DNA from: Ectocarpus siliculosus
Taxonomy: Eukaryota; Sar; Phaeophyceae; Ectocarpales; Ectocarpaceae
Direction: 5' to 3'
Assembly (NCBI GenBank): GCA_000310025.1
Contig: FN649745.1
Location: 1,086,884 to 1,150,883, forward strand
Length of the DNA: 64,000 bases
Position 1 is the stretch's first letter; every line of letters starts with the position of its first letter. The translations under genes and the position numbers were made by a program. Positions 58,401-64,000 of this stretch are shown here, piece after piece. The notes beneath the pieces were generated by a model. That model was given only the letters and a program-made list of their open reading frames with translations, had not been told where the DNA came from and made no database searches.

Positions 58401-58897
58401 CTGCTGGCCTTCCGTCGCGTACTTTCCCGAGACTTGACGTCCACGCATTGAACCTCGTACTTGCTCGAGTCGCGTGCAACCTTCGCAACCAGCTCGTCCA
58501 AACGCGGCTTTGCAAGCTCAGCCTCTGCAAGATAGAAATGTAGCTGTCGTTCAAGTTTCTCGTCCTCGCCGTAGTCCTGTACATCCAAGATCTTGGGCTG
58601 GAAGAGCCCCTTCGCCCGAACCGGGGCGATGCTGCGAAGGCAATGAAGTCCTCCTGTCTTGTTGAGCTCGTAGTACAAATCGTCGTACTCTGCTTCAAAC
58701 TGCTTTACCGTCTGTACTTGAAGGTACTTGAGAATATTCACTTTGGCATCTAGACTAATAGGTGATGTTTCACGTTCACGTGAGGTCTTCAGCTCGGCCT
58801 CCAGACGGAGGAGCTCGTTGATGTCGACGGCCATCTGCGGCACAGCACAAGCAATGGAACCCACACGGGGTTGGGCGGCGTAAGCCGCCACGCTCAT
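43298..58897 (-). CDS. RelA/SpoT-like domain - TPR repeat protein, one repeat per exon
   Basis: Gene-level model. Exons in order: 58897-58286, 55117-54770, 54415-54293, then TPR exons at 53204, 52745, 52011, 51309, 48772, 47969, 47489, 46795, 46514, 45995 and 45567 (upper ends), and the terminal exon 43483-43298. All introns are phase 0, so exons can be added, lost or reordered without frame damage. Full joining gives about 884 residues: a nucleotidyltransferase-like domain (residues about 100-320), a linker, eleven 42-residue kinesin-light-chain-type TPRs and a C-terminal TPR cap. TPRs bind proteins or peptides. The role of the RelA/SpoT-like fold here is unknown. The true start may lie in an upstream exon, because an acceptor-like AG follows a stop near 58925. 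It may instead be a pseudogene or more than one gene. Confidence 0.65.
43582..44852. mobile_element. hAT-like foldback/MITE element in the last intron of the TPR gene
   Basis: 1271 bp with terminal inverted repeats beginning AAGGGTGTGTT and AGTAAAGTATT-like sequence. An 8-bp flanking match with one difference (ATCCGTGC at 43574-43581, ATCCATGC at 44855-44862) suggests hAT. Most of the interior is an array of GAGTAAGTATTTCAAAAAT and TACTCATCCGTACTC units, themselves inverted repeats. No transposase is present. A (CTG)n tract lies at about 44005-44035. Confidence 0.65.
45222..45347 (-). pseudogene. Dead TPR exon, both splice sites lost
   Basis: [20 protein letters not shown] ... [19 protein letters not shown]. 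The acceptor reads CCTG and the GT of the donor is deleted (CAAGAGCCATT against CAGGTGAGAGCC elsewhere). Confidence 0.6.
45442..45567 (-). CDS. TPR exon 11
   Basis: 42 codons, [20 protein letters not shown] ... [20 protein letters not shown]. Acceptor GTTGCAG, donor CAG|GTGGGTG. The following intron to the terminal exon is about 2 kb and holds the hAT-like element. Confidence 0.8.
45636..45765 (-). pseudogene. Dead TPR exon, frameshifted
   Basis: [14 protein letters not shown], stop, then [20 protein letters not shown] in another frame. Neither splice site is intact. Confidence 0.55.
45870..45995 (-). CDS. TPR exon 10
   Basis: 42 codons, [20 protein letters not shown] ... [18 protein letters not shown]. 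Acceptor TTGACAG, donor CAG|GTGAGAG. Near-identical in design to TPR exon 8. Confidence 0.8.
46148..46273 (-). pseudogene. Dead TPR exon with in-frame stop near its end
   Basis: [20 protein letters not shown] ... [23 protein letters not shown], with donor GTGAAAG intact. The acceptor is AA instead of AG. 126 bp long. Confidence 0.65.
46389..46514 (-). CDS. TPR exon 9
   Basis: 42 codons, [20 protein letters not shown] ... [18 protein letters not shown]. Acceptor TTTGTAG, donor CAG|GTGAAAG. Paralogue of TPR exon 11. Confidence 0.8.
46575..46640 (-). pseudogene. TPR exon remnant, 3' half
   Basis: [17 protein letters not shown]-like peptide in two frames; equals the second half of the dead exon at 45636-45765, as expected from the block duplication. 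Confidence 0.5.
46670..46795 (-). CDS. TPR exon 8
   Basis: 42 codons, [20 protein letters not shown] ... [18 protein letters not shown]. Acceptor TTGACAG|GGG, donor CAG|GTGAGG. Paralogue of TPR exon 10 through the block duplication. Confidence 0.8.
46830..46891 (-). pseudogene. Half TPR exon fused into an intron
   Basis: [18 protein letters not shown] after acceptor TTCAAG, then directly the intron that precedes TPR exon 8. The second half is gone, so a recombination breakpoint lies inside the exon. Confidence 0.6.
46952..47077 (-). pseudogene. TPR exon with open frame but no donor, AIEIG lineage
   Basis: [20 protein letters not shown] ... [18 protein letters not shown], open over 42 codons with acceptor CTCCCAG, but the donor region reads ATGTGTACG. 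It preserves the in-frame sequence that the other lineage members have lost. Confidence 0.6.
47124..47248 (-). pseudogene. Dead TPR exon, YERSQ lineage
   Basis: [18 protein letters not shown], then a frame change and [18 protein letters not shown]. The acceptor TTGCACAG is good; no donor. Confidence 0.55.
47364..47489 (-). CDS. TPR exon 7
   Basis: 42 codons, [20 protein letters not shown] ... [20 protein letters not shown]. Acceptor TATGCCAG, donor CAG|GTGAGAG. The only live member of the HAEA..YERSQ lineage; the others are decayed. Confidence 0.8.
47545..47610 (-). pseudogene. TPR exon remnant, YERSQ lineage
   Basis: [16 protein letters not shown], then a stop. Acceptor CCTACAG is present; the 3' half is missing. 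Confidence 0.45.
47844..47969 (-). CDS. TPR exon 6
   Basis: 42 codons, [20 protein letters not shown] ... [20 protein letters not shown]. Acceptor CATTCCAG, donor CAG|GTGAGGG. Its intron ends resemble those of TPR exons 3 and 5, marking them as one lineage. Confidence 0.8.
48018..48143 (-). pseudogene. Dead TPR exon, AIEIG lineage, in-frame stop
   Basis: [20 protein letters not shown], then TAA, then [18 protein letters not shown] in the same frame. The acceptor CTCCCAG is intact. Confidence 0.65.
48207..48332 (-). pseudogene. Recently dead TPR exon, splice sites lost, frame open
   Basis: 42 open codons, [20 protein letters not shown] ... [18 protein letters not shown]. The acceptor AG is changed (CCTG|GGC) and the CAG|GTGAG donor is replaced by AGCGTGTGT. 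Probably silenced by splice-site loss before frame decay. Confidence 0.6.
48395..48440 (-). pseudogene. TPR exon remnant, YERSQ lineage
   Basis: Short stretch reading [17 protein letters not shown], without acceptor or second half. Confidence 0.4.
48647..48772 (-). CDS. TPR exon 5
   Basis: 42 codons, [20 protein letters not shown] ... [18 protein letters not shown]. Acceptor CATTCCAG, donor CAG|GTGAGGG. First live exon after the 2-kb insertion at 48882-50926. Confidence 0.8.
48826..48881 (-). pseudogene. Dead TPR exon, 3' part, split by the 2-kb insertion
   Basis: [12 protein letters not shown] and, after a frameshift, LTNRSGLLA, the second half of the AIEIG-lineage exon on the other side of the insertion. 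No donor. Confidence 0.55.
49013..49060 (+). ncRNA. U2 snRNA 5'-end-like fragment
   Basis: CTTTTCAGCCTTTTGGCTAAGATC closely follows the 5' end of U2 snRNA (stem-loop I, then the GGCUAAGAUC stretch), followed by AGTATATTTTCTT, which resembles the next U2 bases. The branch-site pairing box GUAGUA is altered and the rest of U2 is absent, so it is a fragment or pseudogene, not a working U2. Confidence 0.45.
49163..49935. repeat. Dispersed repeat family A, copy 2
   Basis: Matches 450-1277 in the same orientation. Lies inside the TIR element at 48882-50926, just left of the assembly gap. Confidence 0.8.
49953..50052. other. Assembly gap (100 N)
   Basis: A run of exactly 100 N, probably a scaffold gap of unknown true size, between C-rich sequences. 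Confidence 0.95.
50455..50840. repeat. Dispersed repeat family B, copy 2
   Basis: Matches 33-430 in the same orientation with a few percent difference. It ends about 85 bp before the right terminal inverted repeat of the TIR element. Confidence 0.85.
50927..50987 (-). pseudogene. Dead TPR exon, 5' part, split by the 2-kb insertion
   Basis: [18 protein letters not shown] after acceptor CTTCCAG. The exon is cut by the TIR element at 48882-50926; its second part is at 48826-48881. Confidence 0.6.
51050..51150 (-). pseudogene. Dead TPR exon, YERSQ lineage
   Basis: FYDNAEPP, a stop, then [15 protein letters not shown] in another frame. Shorter than 126 bp by several deletions. Confidence 0.5.
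51184..51309 (-). CDS. TPR exon 4
   Basis: 42 codons, [20 protein letters not shown] ... [18 protein letters not shown]. Acceptor CATACCAG, donor CAG|GTGAGAG. It looks like a mosaic: the first half follows the VRSLAIRE type and the second half the EH-DVAxSL type, as expected after recombination within exons. Confidence 0.8.
51371..51497 (-). pseudogene. Dead TPR exon, AIEIG lineage
   Basis: [20 protein letters not shown], then the shared extra G (GTTGGGCCCTGA). [10 protein letters not shown] and LTNPEGLLA follow in the other frames. The acceptor CTTCCAG is good; there is no donor. Confidence 0.65.
51563..51681 (-). pseudogene. Dead TPR exon, YERSQ lineage
   Basis: [19 protein letters not shown], then a stop. 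[19 protein letters not shown] follows in another frame. The donor is absent. Confidence 0.55.
51886..52011 (-). CDS. TPR exon 3
   Basis: 42 codons, [20 protein letters not shown] ... [20 protein letters not shown]. Acceptor CATTCCAG, donor CAG|GTGAGCG. Close to the array consensus. Confidence 0.8.
52071..52196 (-). pseudogene. Dead TPR exon, AIEIG lineage
   Basis: [20 protein letters not shown], then the extra G in GTTGGGCCTTGA causes a stop. The remainder ([19 protein letters not shown]) is in the +1 frame. The acceptor TCTTCTAG is intact; the donor is lost. Confidence 0.65.
52270..52390 (-). pseudogene. Dead TPR exon, YERSQ lineage
   Basis: [13 protein letters not shown]-like start and [13 protein letters not shown]-like end in different frames. 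Both splice sites are degraded. Confidence 0.5.
52620..52745 (-). CDS. TPR exon 2
   Basis: 42 codons, [15 protein letters not shown] ... [20 protein letters not shown] ... KCQ. Acceptor ATTCCAG, donor CAG|GTGAGAG. It shares the CVRSL variant with TPR exon 1, its nearest neighbour, which suggests local duplication. Confidence 0.75.
52786..52985 (-). pseudogene. Dead TPR exon remnants, YERSQ lineage
   Basis: Fragments [16 protein letters not shown] (52786-52842) and [11 protein letters not shown] (about 52925-52960) are parts of the TPR consensus, separated by non-homologous sequence. No intact splice sites. Confidence 0.5.
53079..53204 (-). CDS. TPR exon 1 (GC donor)
   Basis: 42 codons, [14 protein letters not shown] ... 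[13 protein letters not shown] ... VLKRQ. Acceptor ATTCCAG|GCC is good; the donor is CAG|GCGAGAG, so it is live only if GC-AG splicing is used. It opens with Ala instead of the usual Gly. Confidence 0.55.
53266..53391 (-). pseudogene. Dead TPR exon, AIEIG lineage
   Basis: Reads [20 protein letters not shown], then VGHW after an extra base at GTTGGGC. The second half ([16 protein letters not shown]) is in the +1 frame. Acceptor AACAAG is present; the donor is lost. Confidence 0.65.
53392..54292 (-). other. Intron between the linker exon and the TPR array
   Basis: No intact exon is seen. Scattered short ORFs only. Confidence 0.45.
54293..54415 (-). CDS. Linker exon, 41 codons
   Basis: Phase 0 at both ends, acceptor ACCTTCCAG|AAA and donor AAG|GTAAGG. 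Encodes a charged helix ([20 protein letters not shown], then [15 protein letters not shown]). It lies between the RelA/SpoT-like exons and the TPR array and is almost the length of a TPR exon, but it lacks the TPR consensus. Confidence 0.6.
54770..55117 (-). CDS. Exon encoding the second half of the RelA/SpoT-like domain
   Basis: 116 codons, phase 0 at both ends, acceptor CATTTAG|CAA and donor GAG|GTAGCT. Reads [43 protein letters not shown] and [13 protein letters not shown]-x-D-x-x-L followed by EIQ is the second signature of the RelA/SpoT fold. E238 in CEIQ would be the catalytic Glu, while the His of the bacterial GYQSIH-type motif is replaced by Lys (K227). The end ([19 protein letters not shown]) already looks like a TPR helix pair. 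Confidence 0.75.
55118..58285 (-). other. Large intron inside the RelA/SpoT-like domain
   Basis: 3.2 kb between the two halves of the domain. Minus-strand peptides near 57370-57640 (for example [15 protein letters not shown]) faintly resemble ARM/HEAT-type helices but have stops. No confident exon or mobile element is seen. Confidence 0.4.
58286..58897 (-). CDS. Exon encoding the first half of the RelA/SpoT-like domain
   Basis: 204 codons from the Met at 58897. The frame extends a little upstream through [17 protein letters not shown], a hydrophobic stretch that would be a signal-peptide-like start if an upstream exon supplies the Met. Helical region [15 protein letters not shown], then [13 protein letters not shown] (R-x-x-K, as in the substrate-binding start of RelA/SpoT) and [20 protein letters not shown], where D177 and R180 align with the D-x-x-x-R strand that holds the catalytic Asp. 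It ends AAG|GCGAGT, a GC donor, which is the only phase-0 option that joins the next exon. Confidence 0.65.
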
Positions 58898-60042
58898 CAG
58901 TGCAATGCCCAGAAAAGTGTCAAACCGCGGCTCACGTTATTATGCATGCGCGTAACTGTAGGAAAGACTCCCTCCAATGAGAGTGATGTGTGTGTCGAAG
59001 GGAGAGAGAACTTTTCCTTACGTGGGAGTGAAGACGGTGTTTGGGATACGTGAGGAAAGTCGGTCTTCCTGCGGCGCTGGGAGGGAACGAATGCCCGTAT
59101 TCGACGATGTATGACGGTGCCCCTTGGTCCAGGATGAAGAAGTCAGAAAGGTGGTAAAAACATTCGCTCTGCGGACGTTGACCAACACAACTGAGATGAT
59201 GGCCTCTCGCGTGGAGAACCAAGACGCAGAAAAGCACCGGAAATGGTTTGGTCCAGTGGCGAGCGAAAACAGAACTTTCGCTCGCCAAGAAGACGGAGAA
59301 AGAAACTGATAGTTCGTACTCGCATGGAACAAGCCAAGATGTACAAAGCACAAACTGGAAATGCTCCACTCGCGAAAGGAGACAAAAACCCCTGACATGC
59401 CGTAGCCATGGCCCATCAGTATATGACAGAAAATCTAATGTAGCTGAGATGGTAACATTGATCCGTTGCACGCACACAAAATGAAATCAGTCCATATGAT
59501 GCGCGCGTGCGACTGTACGCTTGGTCGATACGAAGAGCCACCGGGACACAACTGTGGTCCACGGTGTGAAAGACATAGAGAGAGAGCACGAGACCTCAAG
59601 GTGACTGATTCCACGCGGACTAACCCGAAGATGTTATTGCCGGTGGTATCGAGCTGCGCACGATGGTTGCACACGGGCCGTGTGCAACCACGGCCCGTGT
59701 GATTTGAGTACGTGAGTGAGATCCCGCTTCCTTGTATGCTGCGTGTAAGTTCCTCTGCGTGTTTTGTGCTCGTGTTTCTGAATCTTGCGTACAAGTGCAG
59801 ACAGCACGGAGCAACGAGCGGAGCGGAGCAAGAGAATGGCAAAAGAAAGCAAACGGCAGACGGCAGACGGCAGACGGCAGAGGAGCGACTGGCTGGCTTT
59901 GCGGATACTGCCGTTAGGCGTTCTGTGTGAAACCAGCACCCGACATACAAACGGATAACACCGGACCGTGATTGTTCATACGTGTGTTGGATTACCTGTT
60001 GAGATTGTTTTGGAGATGCAATGGTAGGTCTATTACCGCACA
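58898..60042. other. Region upstream of the RelA/SpoT-TPR gene
   Basis: Would contain the promoter and any upstream exon. No TATA-type signal or coding exon can be fixed. A triple ACGGCAGACGGCAGACGGCAG repeat lies near 59858-59880. Confidence 0.4.
59665..59701. repeat. Two overlapping palindromes (mutually exclusive hairpins)
   Basis: Hairpin 1 is 59665-59689 (arms GGTTGCACACGG/CCGTGTGCAACC around one base). Hairpin 2 is 59670-59701 (arms CACACGGGCCGTG/CACGGCCCGTGTG, loop TGCAAC). They share sequence, so only one can form at a time. Confidence 0.8.
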
Positions 60043-60988
60043 TACTTCCTCTGTCTCATAAGTCTGGGTTTTTTTTTTTTTTTTGTCTTCACTTGAAATC
60101 AGCGCTCACAGCACTAGGGCCGTTTACTCCAACCCGTGGTCACACAGAAGAGCCCCTCTCTACCCTCCCCTCCTGCGGTACTTTGCCTTCGATTTTTAAT
60201 GCGAGAAGAGCTCAGCACTCTATTGCCTCTGTGTACACACGAATATCGCTACCCACTAGGCCAGGAGCGGAAGCGAGAGAAAAACTCACTTTGCAAGAAA
60301 AGCTCGCTTGCTCCGGGGTTCTAACCCCTGACCTGACCTCTAGAAGGTTTCGAGGATACCAACTATAATAGACCACCGGGGCGACCATGTTGGGAGAGAA
60401 CGTTAACGGTCTCGGATGTCTTCGGCGATAATTTTTTCGAAATCTTGAGCGTTTTTTGGGTTGAACCACATTTATTTATTTTTCCCTGCATGGGCCAGCG
60501 GCAAATAAAAAAAGTAGTCAGGCCGAAAATGGCTGTATTTGACCCCTTTCCAGAGGGGGCGGGGGTGGGGCACGATGGAAAATAAAGCTAGAAACCCCCA
60601 AATTTATCTCCAACCCTCAACCTAGCCCCTCACTCCATGTCGCTTCCCCCTACACTAAAACCAGTACAATATTGACCCCACACTAAAACCAAGACACTTG
60701 TAGAATGTAAAATACAACTGTGACCCCACGGGATTGATAAACACAAATTCCGATGGAAATTCTCAAAAAATTCCCATTAATATTCCCAAAACAAATTCTC
60801 AGAAAAGGGCCAAAATGGGCATATTTTGACTTCATTTTAGTATAAACAACTAAATTTTAGTTTTTTTGCATCAGCTTCGTTTGCGCTTCATCTTTCCAAC
60901 AAACCCAACCATAGGATGATCGGAGTAGTGTGCATACGCGAACAATTAAAAGTCCGTAAGTTCCCAGACTTATGAGACAGAGGAAGTA
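60043..60988. mobile_element. mariner/Stowaway-like MITE with TA target duplication
   Basis: A perfect 24-bp terminal inverted repeat (60045-60068 and 60963-60986), starting CTTCCTCTGTCTCATAAG, is flanked by TA on both sides. The interior is AT-rich in its right half and has no transposase. TA duplication and CTYCCTC-type ends are typical of Tc1/mariner-related MITEs. Confidence 0.85.
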
Positions 60989-63100
60989 CACTAGTGTTCA
61001 GCAGGTCTCACGTGTACGGTGAACATTGGAGTCAGAAGGGGGGCAACTATTTGGACGGTTTCAGTTTCTGTTGCCACTAAAAACAAGTGTGTCTCAAAAC
61101 CATCTTGGGCAAACGCTTTCGCCGCGACTCAGTTGGGTTGAGACTAGGCCGCCTGCTCCGAAACCAAGTCATGTTGCTGAGTATGCGCTCTCTCGCAATA
61201 CATACGATTTTCAGGTGGGACGACCGTAGCTGCCGTAAGCGTGCACCCCTTCGTGCAGATCTGCTTCCAACATCGTCCAGCGGATATTGAGAAAACAGCG
61301 CCTGTTGGTAGGCCTCTTGGCAACCAAATTAAAAACTCTTCTCTTCGACTTCGCACCCTCGCCATTAACAAACCGGAGCCCAGAACACAGCCGAACTCAA
61401 CACGCACAAATCTCGATCAAAGCGTGCCCGCGGCAGGACTTCATGGGTTAAAAAGGACCCTTTTGGGGGGGGGTCTCTCGCAGGAAAGACTAACGTTTCG
61501 AGCAGGCGGGGGAAGCCAAGGCTCTGCAATGATAAAACAAAATGTGTAGGGGGACGCATCTGGCGAGCTGCAGCGTTGCGTGTCTTTTTCCCTCGGTTTC
61601 GGATCATCCAGGGATCTCCCTGAATAAAACTCCACCGAGCTCTTGACTCCTATGCATGGAGGATGGGCAAAGTAGCGAGCTACCGGAAAAGAGTGAGACA
61701 AGGTCTACTGCTGTAGCCTACGGCACTTTGTGGGTCGTGGGGTGTGTGTCGCGTTTGCACAAAAGCTCTGCCGTCACTACAAATACGTCTGTTCTTGACT
61801 CGAATGTTTAGAGGACGGGCAGAGCACTTCCGAGAATTACTGCGAGATTTGCGTGGCAAGATCTGGTCGTGTATCTACAGAATCGCCTGTCGCTGTGTGC
61901 GGGTGGTACATTTGTGTGTCGTGGTTGTACACAACACAGCAGCAGTATGCTTGGCTTGTACCCTCTTCCTCAGCTGATCATGCGATCATGCCAGGTCCTC
62001 TCATGCGGCGGCACAACAAACGCCAATGCAAGGACTGCTGTCTACCGTGGGTGACGTAAGATACCAAACCCCCTGGATCGATTTTTAAAGCTCGACTTTT
62101 CCACAGCAGAAAGAGAAGCCGTGCCAAAATGGAGGCATTGGAACCATCTCGTCGAGATCTTTCCGAAAACGCATGGTTTTAGTTTGGCATTCTCTTCTTC
62201 GTCGAGTAGTCAAGCTTTGACAATCGTTGTGGTGTTCTCGTACCCTCGTGGTTGGGAGCAGAGTTGGTCTGGGGTGTTCAACACTCTCCGGCATGGATGT
62301 ATGGATGTTGGATAGATACCTTCGGAAGACGATCAGGGTGGGCGTGTGTTGGCTACACGCTCTTGTCTGCTGCCTGCTGTGTGCGTGGTGGCTATGTATT
62401 TCTTCTCAAGCCGTGCAAGTCGGGGCTACTTCCTTCTCAAGAAAGCCCGTCTCACCCTCCAATATCCCCCACGATCCCCTCTAGAATGCGGACCTGAACG
62501 GCTCGATGAGCTGGCAAGGTGATAGCGTACGGCGAACAGTGTGCCAATGCCCGTCCTTCCGTTACTGGTCTTTAGCACTTCGAACCGTGGTCCCGTAAGC
62601 TTGTGTAAGGGTGGTTCCGGCGTACCGGTTATGTACCGGAGGGCGATGTTGGCAGCTCGATGTTGGAAGGGGTGCGGAGGAATAGAGAGTTCGTGGTGTG
62701 ATGAGAATGGGTTTCAGTCTAGTTCGCGAGGCGTTATTGGTTGAGATAAGAAACGGTCGACACGTTTCTGAGTGTCTGGACGAATGGACCGATCGACCAA
62801 GTAGTGTAGTTGCTGCTACAGCAGTGCTGATGTGGATGACCTAGTGCTGAGACAAGCATAGACCTAGAGTCGCGAGAGTTAGCCTGTAACATGAGAGAGT
62901 GCATATCATTGTGAAGTGCAACCAATCAGATCGTTGTTGTGTAGTAGAGGTATCACGGACCACGGACTGACGTGTGTCTGTTCGTGACGATTGTTGAAGT
63001 TGGACCGTCCGGAAGCTTGGCTCCGTTAAGCCTCGCACATGATCACTCTCACTGCTTTGCCCTCAGTTCCGAACGTCTAGAGCTGATTGCAAGAGTGCCT
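60989..63100. other. Intergenic, no gene seen
   Basis: Short overlapping ORFs on both strands without recognised domains. The right part might include a retrotransposon leader or LTR, but no boundary is visible in this window. Confidence 0.45.
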
Positions 63101-63147
63101 AGTCAGTAATAAGACACGAACCCAACGACAACCGAACACAAAGACGC

Positions 63148-64000
63148 TTGAACACAAGTGCCTGCACTGACAAGCTCGAGCCTGTTAGCAGAGAAGAGGC
63201 AGAACCCAGTTCTCCCCACAGTGGCGTCGTCGGCTTCAAGCTTTGTATAGCTTGCTTGTGCGTCGAGCGTTCACAGTTGCCGTCGACCGCAGTCTACCGG
63301 TCGCACGCGTTCTACGGATCGCCGCTGTCGTCACGACGTGCCGCCAGCGTACCGTCCGCAGACGAACGAAACGGGGCTGAGGCCGCAGGGAAAACGCAAA
63401 CCCCCGGCGCGGGGAGCGTTCGCACGATCGCCCGAGAGGGATCGTCGCGTGAGGTCGAGGTGCAGAACGTGCGCTCGAGCGGTTCGGAGCGTCGCGCGGC
63501 CGCGATAGCCGGCGGTTCCGGCCAGACCATGGACCCTGAGGCCGGTGGCCCAGCGGGGAGTCCTCGCCCGGTGCGAGGTCGGCCCCGGTGGGAGGGCGCA
63601 CTCCGTCGCCTAGGGGCAAGGGACTCAAAGGGGGGTCATTGTCGCGAGCGCGGGGTCCGGTGACCCGCTCGCAAACCCATGCTCGTCGTAAGTCGGCGCG
63701 CGCGCCTGTAACGCTCGCGTCCTATGTGCCTGTCCGCGCGGTGACCTCGCCGCCCGCGCGTGCGTCTGTGCGCCCGACCCGTCGTTCGTCTCGTGTGACC
63801 GCGTCGCGGTCGTACCTATCCGTCTGTCAGGTTCCGACGGCGAGGTGGAGCCGGTGGCCACTGCGGTCGTCGACCGGCCGCTGCCGGTGGATGTGGGCTC
63901 GTCGGGCTAGGTGAGCTCGTCGGCGGAATCCGCGGTTCGGGGTCGGCGTCGGAGGCCGACGAGGTGGCCGACGAGGTGGTGTTGGCGGTGGCCATGGCAG
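63148..64000 (+). CDS. GC-rich ORF start, possibly gag of a retrotransposon, runs off the window
   Basis: GC content rises sharply. A frame from 63148 reaches the Met at 63530 (MDPEAGGPAGSPRPVRG). An overlapping frame continues RTPSPRGKGLKGGSLSRARG and VTRSQTHARRKSARAP. The Pro/Arg/Ser-rich, basic composition is seen at the start of some retrotransposon gag proteins. One or more frameshifts would be needed to join the frames. No diagnostic domain lies within the window. Confidence 0.25.

Noticed and set aside
63236-63628. Minus-strand ORF in the GC-rich right end
   Set aside because: High GC content keeps several frames open; the plus-strand frame has the more plausible start.

Overview
The window is eukaryotic nuclear DNA: split genes with GT-AG (and apparent GC-AG) introns, several classes of eukaryotic transposable element, many micro- and minisatellites, and one 100-base assembly gap (49953-50052). 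The best guess for the organism is a brown alga of the Ectocarpus type or another stramenopile. The reason is a gene whose tetratricopeptide repeats (TPRs) are each carried on a separate 42-codon, phase-0 exon, a design reported for NB-ARC-TPR and ROCO-LRR genes of brown algae. The organism assignment is inference.

The main gene lies on the minus strand, 58897 down to 43298. Its first visible exons encode a RelA/SpoT-like nucleotidyltransferase fold (58286-58897 and 54770-55117), followed by a 41-codon linker exon and a 10-kb array of TPR exons. Ten TPR exons are fully intact (42 codons, open, canonical acceptor and donor), one more has a GC donor, and a terminal exon carries the stop. Between them lie at least 18 decayed TPR exons with stops, frameshifts, truncations or broken splice sites. 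Some decayed exons share the same ancestral frameshift, one multi-exon block is duplicated, and one exon is a half-exon fused to an intron. This is a birth-and-death exon array. Two transposons sit in it: a hAT-like foldback element in the last intron and a larger TIR element inside a dead exon. Joined in full, the live exons would give about 884 residues.

The rest of the window is mostly mobile and repetitive DNA. 1-2 kb: two repeat families that recur in permuted order at 49-51 kb, and the decayed 3' end of a LINE. 4.1-6.6 kb: fragments of a KDZ-type transposase. 7.5-8.4 kb: a 5'-truncated copia RT/RNase H. 9.3-13.0 kb: a satellite island built from a roughly 185-bp repeat and a 22-bp repeat that changes orientation. 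13.3-13.9 kb: a small C4HC3 zinc-binding ORF. 14.6-21.6 kb: a nearly complete but inactivated minus-strand Ty1/copia element with a 1.15-kb 5' LTR, a half-tRNA-Met primer binding site and a truncated 3' LTR. 21.7-23.9 kb: a Gln/Gly-rich ORF running into GC-rich trinucleotide repeats. 25.6-28.7 kb: candidate exons of unrecognised genes. 30.8-33.8 kb: a PIF/Harbinger (HARBI1-like) transposase gene split by a later insertion whose 6-bp target duplication is still visible. 33.8-43 kb: several tandem repeat families. 60.0-61.0 kb: a mariner/Stowaway-like MITE. 63.1-64.0 kb: a GC-rich ORF start, perhaps a retrotransposon.

All exon joins are read by eye from reading frame and splice consensus. No transcript evidence or database search was available.
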